64,000 nt of DNA, taken from assembly GCA_028274465.1 (NCBI GenBank), contig CM051457.1:61566899-61630898 (forward strand). Direction: 5' to 3'. The notes beneath the pieces are model-generated. The model was not told the DNA's origin. It saw nothing but the letters and a program-made list of their open reading frames with translations, and ran no database searches. The stretch is from Plantago ovata. Lineage: Eukaryota > Streptophyta > Magnoliopsida > Lamiales > Plantaginaceae. Shown piece by piece: positions 21,537 to 32,354 of this stretch (position 1 is its first letter; the number at the start of each line of letters is the position of its first letter). The position numbers and the translations under genes are program-made.

Positions 21537-21872
21537 AAAGTCGCGTGGAGGAGAAATGAGGGGGTGGTGGGAAGTTAGATTAGGGTTAGGGTTTTAGGGT
21601 GAGGAAGAGAATGGACCAGCAGATGGGCCATGAAATGAAATTGGGCCAGCAATTGAGGGTCACGAATTTGGGCCACAAAATTCAGATTGCCAGCTGATCC
21701 AACGGAACGAAACAAATTAAATTCTACGCAAACTATCACATGGCGAATTTGTTTGCGCAAAAAAATAAAAAAATAAATAAATAAATAAATTACCAAATAA
21801 AATAATTTACTGAGGTAATTAATTAATAAAAAAAATTAAAATTAAGTAGAAAATACGGGATGTTACAGTATT

Positions 21873-23378
21873 TCAGCAAGTAACTTTAGAATTGAGGACT
21901 GATATTCTTCCAATTCTAGTGCCATCTGAGAATTCTTCTCTGTAGCTTCAGCAATCAACTTCTTGAGATGCAATATTTCAGCATCTTTCTTCTCTGTCTC
22001 TTCCTTCAGCAATACATACTTTTCAGTAGTCTGCTTGGTCAGAGTTTCAGCATTCTGTAGTTTCTCTTGCTGTTTGCTCAGAGTTTTCTCAAATCTTTCG
22101 ATTTCTCCTTGAATTTTGTCAAGGTCAATCTCATCTTCGCTTTCTGAGTCAGAGTCAGAGGTAGGAATGTTTACCTGACCGGCCATGAGGCAGAATTCGT
22201 AGTTTGACACATCTGGATAAGCTTCCATAGGTATTCCACAAACTTCTTTGCCAATCTCTACGTCAAGAGTGGCTTCTTCATCTTCAGTGTCTGAGCTTTC
22301 TTCCTCACTGTCTTCGGAGCTGGTATCAATGCACAACGCATCGATTTTTGCTTGAAGCTTCTTCTTTTCTTCAGCAATAAAAGACCTTTTGAACTTCTTC
22401 TTCTTTTCAGCAGATTTACATTTCAGAAAAGGACAATTTTCTTTGAAGTGTCCAGGCTTTTTGCAATAAAAGCAGGGATCATTTCCAACTGCTGGTTCTT
22501 CAGAGGAATTTGCTTGCTGAGCCTGCTTGTTCAGCGAGCTAGCCTCATTCTTATATTTATGGTAGTTGTTACCAAGATGCTTTTTCACCTTCTCTTTTGC
22601 TTTTCGCCTTTCAAGTTCCTTACTGATGATTTTTTTCATGTTTTTAACAACTAAAGCATTTTCATCAGCGGGCTCTTTATCATTCTTCTTTTCAGAAGAT
22701 GACGGCTTTGCAGCAAGAGCAATGTTTTGCGATTTTTCAGCAAACACATTTTCTCTTTGCTTTGTCTCATAGTTGACAGTAGCAAGATGACAGAACAGCT
22801 CTGTAGGTGTGATGTTTGGCATTCCTTGATTGTAGTAGTAGTTCTGAGTATGGATCCATTCTTGGTTCAGACTTCTGATAATGGTTTTCACCTTCTCAGA
22901 ATCTGAGTAACGATTTCCAACTCCCAAGGCAGCCATCTCACTAACTAGAGTTGTGAATCTGAAGTCCAAGTCTTCCAATGACTCATTTGTACCTTGTTTA
23001 AAGTTCTGGAATTTTAACTTCAGCACTTCTAGTTTGTTTTCCTTGGTTTTGTCAGATCCAACACAAAGATCTTTAACCATTTTACAAGCTTCCGTAGCAG
23101 TTTTGGCACCCCACAGTTTGCACTGTATAGTATCCGGAGTTGATCGAATGATGATGTTTCTTGCTTGGCCATCAAGATGGAATCTCTTGGCTTCGTCGGA
23201 AGTCCATTCCTCTCTTGGTTTTGGAACGACAGTATCAACTGGTTCACCTAAGATAGTTTCCTTACCAGCTTCTGTGGTTTTATGAGGAAAACTTCTCTCA
23301 ATCTTAGTGATCTTGATAGGTCCATCATTAATAACAGTAACCAGCCCATCCACTAATGGCCTCAAGATGTAGCATCAT
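21873..23378 (-). pseudogene. gag: Sirevirus-type gag (N-terminally truncated, split from its C-terminus)
   Basis: This is a minus-strand frame of about 500 codons. The first part is the Copia gag domain (QARNIIIRSTPDTIQCKLWG, FKQGTNESLEDLDFRFTTLV). A basic region and one CX2CX4HX4C zinc knuckle (CFYCKKPGHFKENC, near 22430-22475) follow. Next comes a long acidic region, and finally a Glu/Lys-rich coiled coil that runs to the insertion point of the solo LTR. Upstream of the open frame the sequence NMMLHLEAI can be read in a shifted frame and looks like the next N-terminal gag segment. The first 40-60 residues and the primer site are missing at the junction with copy E at 23381. Gag would form the particle; this copy cannot. 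Confidence 0.85.
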
Positions 23379-23928
23379 GTTGTTTAAAAGTATGTACTAT
23401 AATTTTTGATGCATGTTTTAAGGTTTAAACACTTATATATGCATATATTTTACTTGTTGAAGTTCATACATGATCTTGCTTTGTTCTATCATACAGTAAT
23501 CTATTGTTTAACCAAAGTCGACATAAATCACTGGCAGGCGGCCGCCTGTTTGAGTGATTCGTGTTAACCGAGGTCAAATGACTGATCACTTTATGAGAAA
23601 ACGCTTTTACTGCATGCTTAATGTTTATGAATCTTTTCTACAACATATGAATTTGCTACTTATGATTTATCATTGCTTCTTCAGTTTATGTCTGCCTTGC
23701 ATGCTAGGTTAGACACCCTCGAGGATTTACTTAGTGATTAGTTGCCATCTTCCTTTTGATCCCCCCTAGTTAGATTTTGACCTTAGTAATTTTGTTTACT
23801 CTTGCGCGTCTCTTGATCGTTCACGCTAGATTGACTCAAGTTAGTGCCTTAGTTCACGTTTACGCCTTAAGATAGTTACGCTCGAGAACGCTAATTTACG
23901 TTATTGACCTTAGACTAATTGCGATCGG

Positions 23929-25100
23929 ATGGCTCCAACGAACAACACTCGCGCTACCAGCAACAACAACCACACCGCCAATGATGCTATTGCACAAGAC
24001 TCGATGCAGCAGAAGGTCGTAGCTTCAAGTGCCTCCCGCCAAGTAGCAAGTGCGATCGCGCCGTCAATTATGCCACATCAAGAAACTCTAACGTTGTCGC
24101 CAGCTGAGAGGTTCACTCGTTTTCACCTGGAGAGGTTTGAAGGACCACCCCACTCAAGGAAAGCTGAAGTGTGGATTGAGGGCACCGAGGATTTGTTCGA
24201 TATCTTGCACATCAACGATACACAAATGGTGGAGCTTGCAGTGTTTCAGCTCGATGGACTGGCACGCCATTGGTGGGTCACCGTTGATGCACGATGGAGG
24301 AGAGAAGGAAAACCTCACACATGGGAGAATTTTGTGACGGAATTTGTGGACAAGTATGTTCCCCGTGATGTCCGTATGAGAAGAAGTAGTGAGTTTGAAA
24401 AGTTGAGGCAAGGGAAGATGACGGTGTCCGAGTATGATCTTAAATTCACGAGAATGTTGAAGTATGTGCCACACCTCCAAAATGATGAAATGGAAAATAT
24501 GAGGTGCTTTGTACGAGGATTGAAGCCTAGGATCAAGTTCAACCTGTTTGGAATCGAGATGTCAACTTACGCGAAGGCCGTGGAAAGAGCTGCTGAAGTG
24601 GAGAACGGATTAGGAGAGCTTGAGAGCTATGAATCTCATCGATCTGGAAAAAGGGGTTCTGATCACGTGAGTGGCGAGGATCGTCCGTCTCCATCCAAGT
24701 GTCCTCGCAATCAGCGGGAAAGTCGACCCCGTCAACTCGATGATATTATCGGAGAGTCAACTAGCGTAAAGTGTAATTTTGTAGAGGAACAACTCACGAG
24801 AAGCGTAACCGCTGGAAGAAGCATGGAGCCTGTTTGGCGTGTGGGAGCAAGGAGCATAAGATAAGTGGTTGTCACAAACGTAACTCCCGGGCTGAAGAAG
24901 GAAGGTCTGGAGGTACGACTTCAAAGAACCAAGGAAGTGGTGCTAAAGCCAAGGCAAGAGTATACAGTTTGGTAGGACATGAGACTCCATCGTCAAATGT
25001 GGCTAAAGGTACGCCTCATTTGACCAAGGTTCTTCTAAAGTTTTTAGTTTGTCTGTCGTATTACACTTCTTTCGCTAGGATATATTCATTTGACGTTTGA
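23929..25100 (+). pseudogene. gag: Gag of copy E (frameshifted in the zinc knuckle)
   Basis: It is homologous to the Gag at 17281-18336 across the capsid region (FHLERFEGPPHSRKAEVWIE, HWWVTVDARW, RMLKYVPHLQND). A one-base loss in the T run near 24778 shifts the frame inside the first zinc knuckle, and the first frame ends at 24864. The other frame (24834-25100) holds the intact second knuckle (CLACGSKEHKISGC). The first knuckle has also lost its last Cys, which reads Arg. The tail after the knuckles (ARVYSLVGHETPSS) resembles the Gag-protease boundary of autonomous Ty3 elements. The copy is dead. Confidence 0.85.
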
Positions 25101-25318
25101 GTAACGAATGTTTATCGAGGATTGATGGTTAAGAGCTTTGGTTGATGACGTGAGCCTTGTTTCTTTAGGTTAGTTACGACATTGTTAATTTTTGGTTCGC
25201 AAAGTTTGATCTTTCATCCGGCGTTTGAAGTTTGAAGACTGTCGATTCTCCGTTCCACGTTCATTAGTTCTACGCTAGTTAAGTTTCGAGGACGAAACTT
25301 CTTTTAAGGTGGGTGGAG

Positions 25319-28223
25319 TGTAACATCCCGTAATTTCTAATTTAATTTTATTTATTTATTTATTTATTTTAATTAATTTATTACCTGAGTAACTTAATTA
25401 TTCGGTAATCTAATTAGTTTCTTTCCCACGTCGTCGAATTCGAATTAGAAAGCATAACGAATTAGTGAATCATTGGTTTTCGCTTTTGGGCTAAGAGTAT
25501 AGTCATCTCTGCAAGACTAATTGAGCCCATTTTCGTTGGTCCTTTTCTTGGCCCAATCTTCAGCTGGCCCATCCTTTTGGCCCATCTTTTCAAAACCCTA
25601 AATTCTAATCTAAACCCTAAACAAAACAAACCCTCTTTCTCATTCTCAGCCGGCCGAACAGAATACAACAGAGAAGACAGTCTTCTCGTCTCATCATCAT
25701 TCCCAAATTCGATTTCCTCATTTTCACCAAACACAATTCATCATTCCATCATCAATCTGCAACCCGCCGCCGCCGCCGTCCCTCGGCCGCCGCACTTGTT
25801 CGGTCCCGCCGGGCCGCCGCCGCCGCCGATTCGGTTCCTTCTGTCCCGATCAAGCCGCCCGTTTCCGTTCCGATTCGCCACCGTTTGGTGGCCACCGCCG
25901 CCGGTCTCTGTCTGTTCCGATCCGCGAAGCGCCGCCGCTCCGTTACGCGCCCGTGTCCCTCCGTCCGGCTCCGATCGACCCGGTTCTGCTCCGCTCTGCC
26001 CGTTTCTCTCCGTCACAGCTCTGCCCCGGCTCGACTTCTACTCCGTTTCATTCTTTATCTCCGATTAGTTTTCTAGTAAGAATCCACTTCTCTGCTCTAT
26101 TTCTCTTCGTTCTTCCTCTATCTCCTCTTCTTCGACTCCTTTATCTTCCTTCTCGATTCAACTCCTTTGTGAATCTTATTTTAACCATAGTTTTTTTTAT
26201 GATTCGCAGTTCAATCCATCCCAGATCTGTTCGAAGGTAAATTTATGAATTTCATCTCGTTTTTCTTTTTCTCTTTGACCGTTTTACCCTCTGTTACATC
26301 CTTGGCCGTGAACTGGACCCATTGCCGGAACCCTAGCTCCGTTATGGACCTTTAGTTACTGACTCTACACTGTTCTATGCTTATCTGAGATTGATTCGGA
26401 CTAACAGTGATTGTTTGGGGGTGTTTAGACTGAGTTGTTATGTTTTTGAACTTGTGGGGGTCCTTTTGTAAATTCTGGAACTGTAAGGACTTGGCTGCAG
26501 TATGTGTTGACCGTATTTGACCTGTAGTGGACCGAGTAGACTGTGGACGTTTTATTGATCGACTTTGACCCCGTTTTGACTAAACTGGACATCGTTGTTA
26601 TATTTGGAGGACTGGTTTGGTATTTTGATTTGTTTGGGGTTGATTTGTATGTTCTGGAAACCTAAAAGGACCTTTATGCAATTTTGAACTGAGGGGCAAA
26701 ATAGTAATTTCATTCTTTGACCTGGACTGATCGGATTTAGTGTAATGTTCGTGGACTCTTGTTATGTTGTTTTTAAAAGTGTTAAGTTAGTTTGATTTCT
26801 GAAAACCGTGATTATATTTTCGTAATTTAATCTGAAAAGGGCATTTTGGTAATTATGTTTGAGGGTAAAATGGTAATTTCATGTGCTCTGGACTAAACTA
26901 TTAAATCGGGTTTTCTTTTGAGGATTGGTTCGATATTACTGAAAAGTGTTGTTCTGTTTTGCAATTTACTACTGAGGGTGTTTTAGTAATTTCAAAAGTT
27001 GATTTCTGAAAACCGTGCGATCATGTACTTACTGTCTTTGACTTTAAAAAAATCACTTGACTTGCTAGCCTAGTTGGTTAGGTTCTTGTTAGACTAACTT
27101 AGAGGTCCTGAGTTCGACCCCCTCCTTTGCCAATCCTTCTCCGACCTTTTACTTTTATCCGTTTAACTTTCGTTTCGACTTCTAGTTAGTAACTAGACAC
27201 TTTCTGTTTAGGTGTTCCGTTCGTTAGCTCTTAAGTCGCTGTATCATCATGGATCGTTGCTCGCAAAGTTTAAGGTGAGTGTTCACCCCAAAACTTATCT
27301 ATTTGCGAAAAACTGGAAGGCTATGTGACAATCTGTATCTATTACTATATATACTGTTTTACTGTATGCATCCACGTAAAAGTAACTAAGTCCTAAGTAT
27401 GACTATTTACTTTCCTTGTTTATTGCTACTCTGTTCTGGATTAACTTTTCTGCAGGAACACTTCTCGGTATTTGATTCTCTGTATCTGTTTGTTCTGCAT
27501 CTGTTCTGTTTGTTTCTGTGTGACCGGTCGATTAGGTCGTAACTAGGTAGACTTGGGTAGTAGAGGACTATCAGGTTTGCTTGGTTATTGCCTAGTCTAA
27601 TCCCTTTTAGACGCGAGGCAGAAGTCGCTGAGGTCTATTAGGGTCGTAGGTTCTGTTTCCCCAAAGTACATGGGGGTTTCTGTTTCTGTCCGGAGTTGTA
27701 TACCCTCTGGAGGGAGCTATAAGGGCTATTGGGAGTAGGAGCAATAAGGCGGGCTGCACCAACGGACTTCACTTATCTGTTTCTATCTGTTTCTCTGTTC
27801 TGTTATCTGCTTCTGTTACTGTCTTACTTGCTACAAATGTTTTTGTTTTCAAAACTGTTTACTGTTATGTCTTTTAAAAATTGAACCTCACTGAGATCCT
27901 TTATCTCACACTCTCTTTGTTTTCAAAATTCCTTCCTTCCAGATACTACTGAGGATGCACGCGAGTAGGATGCCAGCGACTGAGAGAAGGGTCTGGGGTG
28001 TCTTTGGTAATTTATTTCAAAATCAGAAGATGAAACTTTTCACTGTCTTCAATAGTTGTTATTCATTTGATTTCTAAGTTACTGTTGGATATTTACTTGA
28101 TTCTGTTAGCGCTGTGCGCGGCAAATATTATTATGGCATTTATTGCCGACCGTTGTTTTAAAATTATTTCGGATTTTCTCTTTTCAAGAAATTTATTTGT
28201 TTTTAAAAACCGGTATCGTTACA
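25319..28223 (+). repeat. 3' LTR of copy E
   Basis: It runs from TGTAACATCCCG to GGTATCGTTACA, 2905 bp. It diverges clearly from the copy B LTRs but shares their layout: site II motifs (25485-25585), two teloboxes (25593-25622), a CCG-rich region (25760-26010), the tRNA-like A/B boxes (27066-27120) and conserved U5-side blocks (27600-28000). Confidence 0.88.
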
Positions 28224-29764
28224 CCTTTAAACAACAAGAAAAGACTAGAGGGGGGGTGAATAGTCTTTTCAAAGTTTCGTCGTTTAAAAACTTTCTCAGC
28301 AAGGGCTTATTACTTTTCAGTAATGAGTTTGCTGATACTTAACTTTCTCAGCAAGTACTAGTTACTTTTCAGTAACGAGTTTTACTGATACTTAAATTCA
28401 GAGAGCGGAAGTCTTTGTACAATAAGTGTTTTATCAGTAAGTGATAGTTTCAGCAAGTGAACAGAGTGACAGTGTACAGATAGATATGCTTTGCTGAAAA
28501 CTAAATGCAGTAAAGTAAATCACACAAACACTTTTATAGGGGTATCTGAGAGTGGCGTAATCTCTCAACTAATCCACTTTGTCCTTTCTAGGACTGAATC
28601 CACTAAGATAAGTTTGAGGTTCCTTACAACACCTATCTAGAGCGATTCGACAGAAACCAAATCACACTTGCTTCGTTTCCAACCTAACTAGAGAACGAAA
28701 CCTTGTTCTCCACCAAACTTGGGACTTATGATCAGCAACACTATGCTTGATTAAGTTCCCCATGAATTTCACGCCTGAAAGGGTGTTTTTCAGTTAGAGA
28801 GGTTTGGGATGAGATAACTTGATTATAACTTATTCAGCTACAACAAAACTTTGAATACTTTGCAGTAAACAAGTTTGATTGTTTCTGGTGTCAAGACTTG
28901 TTCTTGTTCGAAAGAAAGAACACTTAACTAATTTCTTAGCCGTGAATGTTCTACTTCTTCACAAGTAGCTTTTTCAAGCTTTAAGTCTTGGAATGGATCA
29001 ATGGCAGTGAAGAGTATAGAAGGGTATGAGTGTTTAAGCACAAGTGAGAGTTTGATCACGTTGTTGACACACTTCAACTCTTTGCCGAATGACCTCTATT
29101 TATAGTGAATCAAGGGAGCCGTTTGAATTTCGAATTCTAAGGCTTTGTTCCTTAAGATGTCAGTATCTTGCTTTTGTACTTTCAACAACGTCCTTTATTT
29201 GTCTTCTAGTATTCATGTTCTTCGCGTGCTTACTTTGCATTTAATGTTCATCTAAATGAAATTCAAATATGAACGTTGGAGCGCAAATGCAAGTACTTTC
29301 AGGAAGGAGGTCACATATGTATTTCAACAAGTGGCCAGTCTCAGTTTCAGCAAGCACAACCTACTCTGTCATATAGATTTTCACTTATGCAAGATGTTGC
29401 TGAAGTTTCCACTTTCTGAGCAACATGTGCCTTTGTAGATACCATCTTCAGAAATCTTCTTTAGTCTTCAGTCTTCGAATTCTTCAAGTTTCAGAACGGT
29501 TCTAATGCTTCAATAGTTTGTTTGTGTAAACAAGGTACATCATCAGCAAATGCTTCAATAGGTTGTTTTTCTTTTCAGAAAACAAGATACATCATAAGCG
29601 GTTAAAGCACCTAACTCGTACCTAATCTAAGTCTTCAGCAAACGTTCCTCTTTTACAATGTCCTTTACAATTCTAAACTCCTATGGACCTTAAGAGTACT
29701 AGTTACTGGACTTTCCTTAATTTAGCATGGTTATTTGCTCATCAAAATTACAAGTTTCCTAACA
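28224..29764 (-). repeat. Sirevirus-type LTR (minus strand)
   Basis: On the minus strand it begins TGTTAGGAAACTTG directly after a polypurine tract (AAAAAGGGGGAAATT, 29765-29780). It has a TATAAATA box at 29097-29104 and, towards its end, the CACCCCCCCTCTAGTC block typical of SIRE-type U5 regions (28240-28260). Its last bases and the primer site are lost at the copy E junction. Because a polypurine tract precedes it, it is formally a 3' LTR, or the middle LTR of a tandem arrangement that also served the gag to its left. Confidence 0.7.
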
Positions 29765-30046
29765 AATTTCCCCCTTTTTGATATTAGCAATCCATGGCTA
29801 AATTAATTGTTACCCTTTTAGAGGTTTCTGATGTTGAATAAATCAGTTTGAATAATGCAAGCATACTTGAATAATAACACAGTAATCATAAGTAGATTGC
29901 ATAATTAATATAGAACGTATCTCGACAATGGAAAACCGTAGCGGACCTTTCACAATGTCTAATATATGGAGGCTTATACAGGACATATGCTAATCTCGGA
30001 GTTAAGCATAAATGTGATTTGCTCTAGTTCAAGTGGGAGATTGATA
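29765..30046. other. Junction of Sirevirus 3' internal end and a Copia 3' internal end
   Basis: The left part (to about 29900) reads on the minus strand as the terminal non-coding part and polypurine tract of a Sirevirus. The right part, on the plus strand, ends in AAGTGGGAGATTGA (30032-30045), the usual Copia polypurine tract next to an LTR. There is no open frame of note. Confidence 0.45.
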
Positions 30047-31710
30047 GTACATATGTCATAGGGACAACCACATTTAAGGACATACATACTACATCACAAT
30101 CAACGTAATATATGTATGTATATTACACCGGGCAATACATCATGTCATATCTTTATTTGGTTGGTCTGTATCAATATCAAACATGTCCCCAGGGGATGAA
30201 TGACTTATCACATAATTAGTGGGAACTATGTGAAGTATCATTCATCCCAAACTCTCCCTAGTTGAAGCTTATCTTGGATGTTGGGGTCCGAATGAGGCAA
30301 TCGAGACTAGTATGCGTGGATGTTATACTTGTTAGAGCAAGTGTGGTTGATCAAACGACCATGGAACGGATCGCATGTGCGAGTCCATAATGTTCCCATA
30401 ACTGCGCATGGTTGTTCAAGGAGGATACCTGGACAATGGAAGCACCCACCGGAGCTCCCCATCGATGTATACTCTACACCGAGGTGTTTATGGGAACCGG
30501 AGTTGTGGAAGTGATGCCATTCGTCCTTAGACTCTCAGGTCTTTATCATCACATATGTTGCACCCTGTTCTTTGGCTGAAACCAACGCTTGCACCTGAAA
30601 TAATTGGTAAATACGGTCGAGCTGGGAACTTGGCAATATACATAGGGTTGGTGATACTTGGTCTCTGGAGAGGATTCATCTCTCATGTGTCGCGAAGGAG
30701 AGCACCACTCAAGTCATTCATAGTTGTGTTTATAAAGTCGTTGGCCAACACACAGATATATTTAGGATGTCCTAAATGTATCTCGGTAACTAAACAACTC
30801 ACTGAAGATGTCATCAGTGTATTATTGGGATAGACACTTCATCGATCCTAGATGCATTCGAGTAAGTCAATTGAAAGGACCTTACCATCGCCACATTGAG
30901 TGGAACAGGCTTCACAACGAAAGGGAGTTTTGAGGTTCCCCTCAAACGTCCTCATGTATTTATATTGCAAATTGAATTATATGAGAATTCCATAATGCCT
31001 AGACGTCTTGTCTAGCTTAATATATTGAGGTCCTATGGGTAACACTATACGATGGACAGGCGTGTCGAAAATACTATAGGAAGAATTATAATTAACTTGG
31101 TTTAATTATATTTGATTGTGGCATAATTAATATTTTGTAAATATTAATTATAAATATATATTAATGATGTATTAATATACATAAATTCTATTTTGAGAAT
31201 ACAATTATGGGTTAATTGAAAATATATATTCATTGAATTAATATATGCACTTGGGCAAAATTTAAATTGAATTTAAATGTCCCAACTTGCATGTGGGCCC
31301 GAAACGTAGGCCCATATACTCCCTCCAGCTGTATGGGGCGTGTGTGTATGGAGAAGGAGTCTTCACTCCCTCTCCTAATTAAACTTGAAGGGCATGCTTT
31401 TCTAATTGAAGATTAGGATAAATCTAGACATAGATTTACTTGTGCAATAAGCATTAGAGTTCTTATTCCTTTAAAGATTTTATTGGTTTCTAAAGGCTTC
31501 TAATAGAAACTATAAATAAAGAGCATTAGAGAGCTGGAGAATCATTCTAGCTAACTAAGTTTCGTGCTATGTTAGACATGAAAAAGCTGTCCCTCTTTAC
31601 CACCCATGCCACCTTCCTACGAACTACGTAGGGTTCGATTCTTTAGAAGATATGCATGCAGATTTGAGCACAACCGTAAGAACAAGCCACCATCTATCTA
31701 TGGATATCAA
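30047..31710 (+). repeat. Probable Copia LTR or solo LTR, right boundary uncertain
   Basis: It follows a Copia-type polypurine tract (AAGTGGGAG). It contains a TATA box CTATAAATAAAG at about 31511-31522, preceded by roughly 350 bp of AT-rich sequence. The short frames inside (for example 30320-30514 and 30555-30833) have no recognisable domain. No second copy is present for comparison, so the limits and even the LTR identity are inferred. Confidence 0.45.
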
Positions 31711-31722
31711 GGTTATGTAATC

Positions 31723-32048
31723 TCAGTTGTTATATTGTTTATATACTAACTTTTGTATTGCAGAAAGAATTCTCGAGTGCAGATTTTCTACACTGCGCAA
31801 CGATGTTGTAACATCAATTCCCGCTTCGTTATTATTCCGTTTGAGGTGATTCCAATTGGAGAATACTCCAGACTCATTGAAATATCCTTCTCTAAAAGGG
31901 AATGTAAATAGAACAAGTTTGTCCCTGTCAATTCTCTGCCGAACTGAACCAGCAGATTCACAGGTATGTTTGTTAAACTCCAATTAGCATGCTTGTTAAA
32001 AAAATCTTGAAATTCAGATGCACTACCCTTGGGGTAAATATTGACCAT
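31723..32048 (-). pseudogene. Unidentified gene fragment next to a CACTA terminus
   Basis: Two overlapping minus-strand frames of 86 codons each cover this stretch. One begins MVNIYPKGSASEFQDFFNKH; the other contains RIDRDKLVLFTFPFREGYF and NESGVFSNWNHL. The composition looks protein-like, and the two parts could be one coding segment with a shift or splice between them. I do not recognise the family. Its place directly inside a transposon end suggests a captured fragment. Confidence 0.35.
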
Positions 32049-32079
32049 ATTTTATTACATTATGGATTACACACGCCAC

Positions 32080-32194
32080 TTTTGGTGACGTCCTATTTAG
32101 CAACGGACCATCCGTCGCTATATTGATATAGCGACAGATCGCTCGCTATAGCGACGGATGCCTTCCGTTGCTAAATCCGGGATTTCATGTAATG
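32080..32194 (-). mobile_element. Terminal region of a CACTA (En/Spm-like) DNA transposon
   Basis: Read on the minus strand the end is CATTACATGAAATCCC, one base from the CACTAC-type terminus. It is followed by subterminal repeats of a GCGACGGAT / TAGCAACGGA motif in both orientations (32098-32178). Short inverted subterminal repeats of this kind are typical of CACTA elements. The other terminus is not in view. Confidence 0.6.
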
Positions 32195-32229
32195 GTTTTT
32201 GGTTAGGCTATCAGATTCTTTCGTGTGAT

Positions 32230-32354
32230 TCGGTTGTCGGCCTTATAAAGGGTGATATGTTTGCGGTTAGCTCAAGCCACAAAAGGTTGGTGGTGTTGGT
32301 GGTTATACAAGGCACTTTGTGGTCTACCTAGAAGGCATGAAATGCGTCGGTGTT
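32230..32354 (+). pseudogene. LINE reverse-transcriptase C-terminal fragment, part 1
   Basis: In one plus-strand frame this reads LVVLVVIQGTLWST, then two stops where Trp and Arg are expected, then ASVF. This matches the 'WxIWKARNxxVF' pattern at the end of plant LINE (zf-RVT region) proteins. The frame continues across the inserted element into 40328-40439. Confidence 0.65.

Larger units (their letters stand above)
11536..21867 (-). mobile_element. Solo LTR of the gag-only Ty3 family, minus strand, split by copy B
   Basis: On the minus strand it begins TGTAACATCCCG (at 21867) and ends ATCGTTACA (at 11536), matching the LTR ends of the elements at 13871 and 25319. It is flanked by the duplication GTATT (11531-11535 and 21868-21872). 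No internal region remains, so this is a solo LTR. The LTR itself is 11536-13870 plus 21249-21867; the middle is the complete element B. Conserved blocks shared with the other LTRs include the 'gagataaaggatctcagtga' block near 11860, the tRNA-like A/B boxes at 12632-12688 and the telobox near 21585. Confidence 0.9.
23381..28223 (+). mobile_element. 5'-deleted gag-only Ty3 element, copy E
   Basis: The sequence from 23381 to about 23928 matches the leader of copy B from 16722 on. It is followed by a homologous gag, the same pre-LTR block, and an LTR starting TGTAACATCCCG. The 5' LTR, primer site and first part of the leader are absent. The neighbouring Sirevirus gag is truncated at the same junction, so one deletion probably removed both. 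Confidence 0.88.
1..29764 (-). mobile_element. Degenerate Sirevirus-type Copia element, split by nested insertions
   Basis: Reading the minus strand from right to left there are, in order, an LTR, gag, protease, integrase, reverse transcriptase, RNase H, a palindrome-repeat spacer and an env-like frame. Integrase before RT is the Copia order, and an extra frame downstream of pol is the arrangement known for the Sirevirus (SIRE/Maximus) lineage. The element is interrupted by a truncated Ty3 element (23381-28223), a solo LTR with a further element inside it (11536-21867), and a truncated tRNA-Asp-family element (about 2372-6908). The gag and pol frames carry several stops and frameshifts and the protease motif is mutated, so the copy is dead. 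The left end lies outside the window. Assignment to Sirevirus rests on gene order, the LTR/PPT context and the extra frame; it is inference without an alignment. Confidence 0.8.

Noticed and set aside
30320-30833. Two short plus-strand frames in the Copia LTR-like stretch
   Set aside because: They have no recognisable motif, lie within presumed LTR sequence, and are of a length expected by chance.
31712-31763. Short intron (donor after AAG, acceptor TTGTATTGCAG) in the Copia-like leader
   Set aside because: It would be only 52 bp, below the usual plant minimum, and no coding exons flank it.
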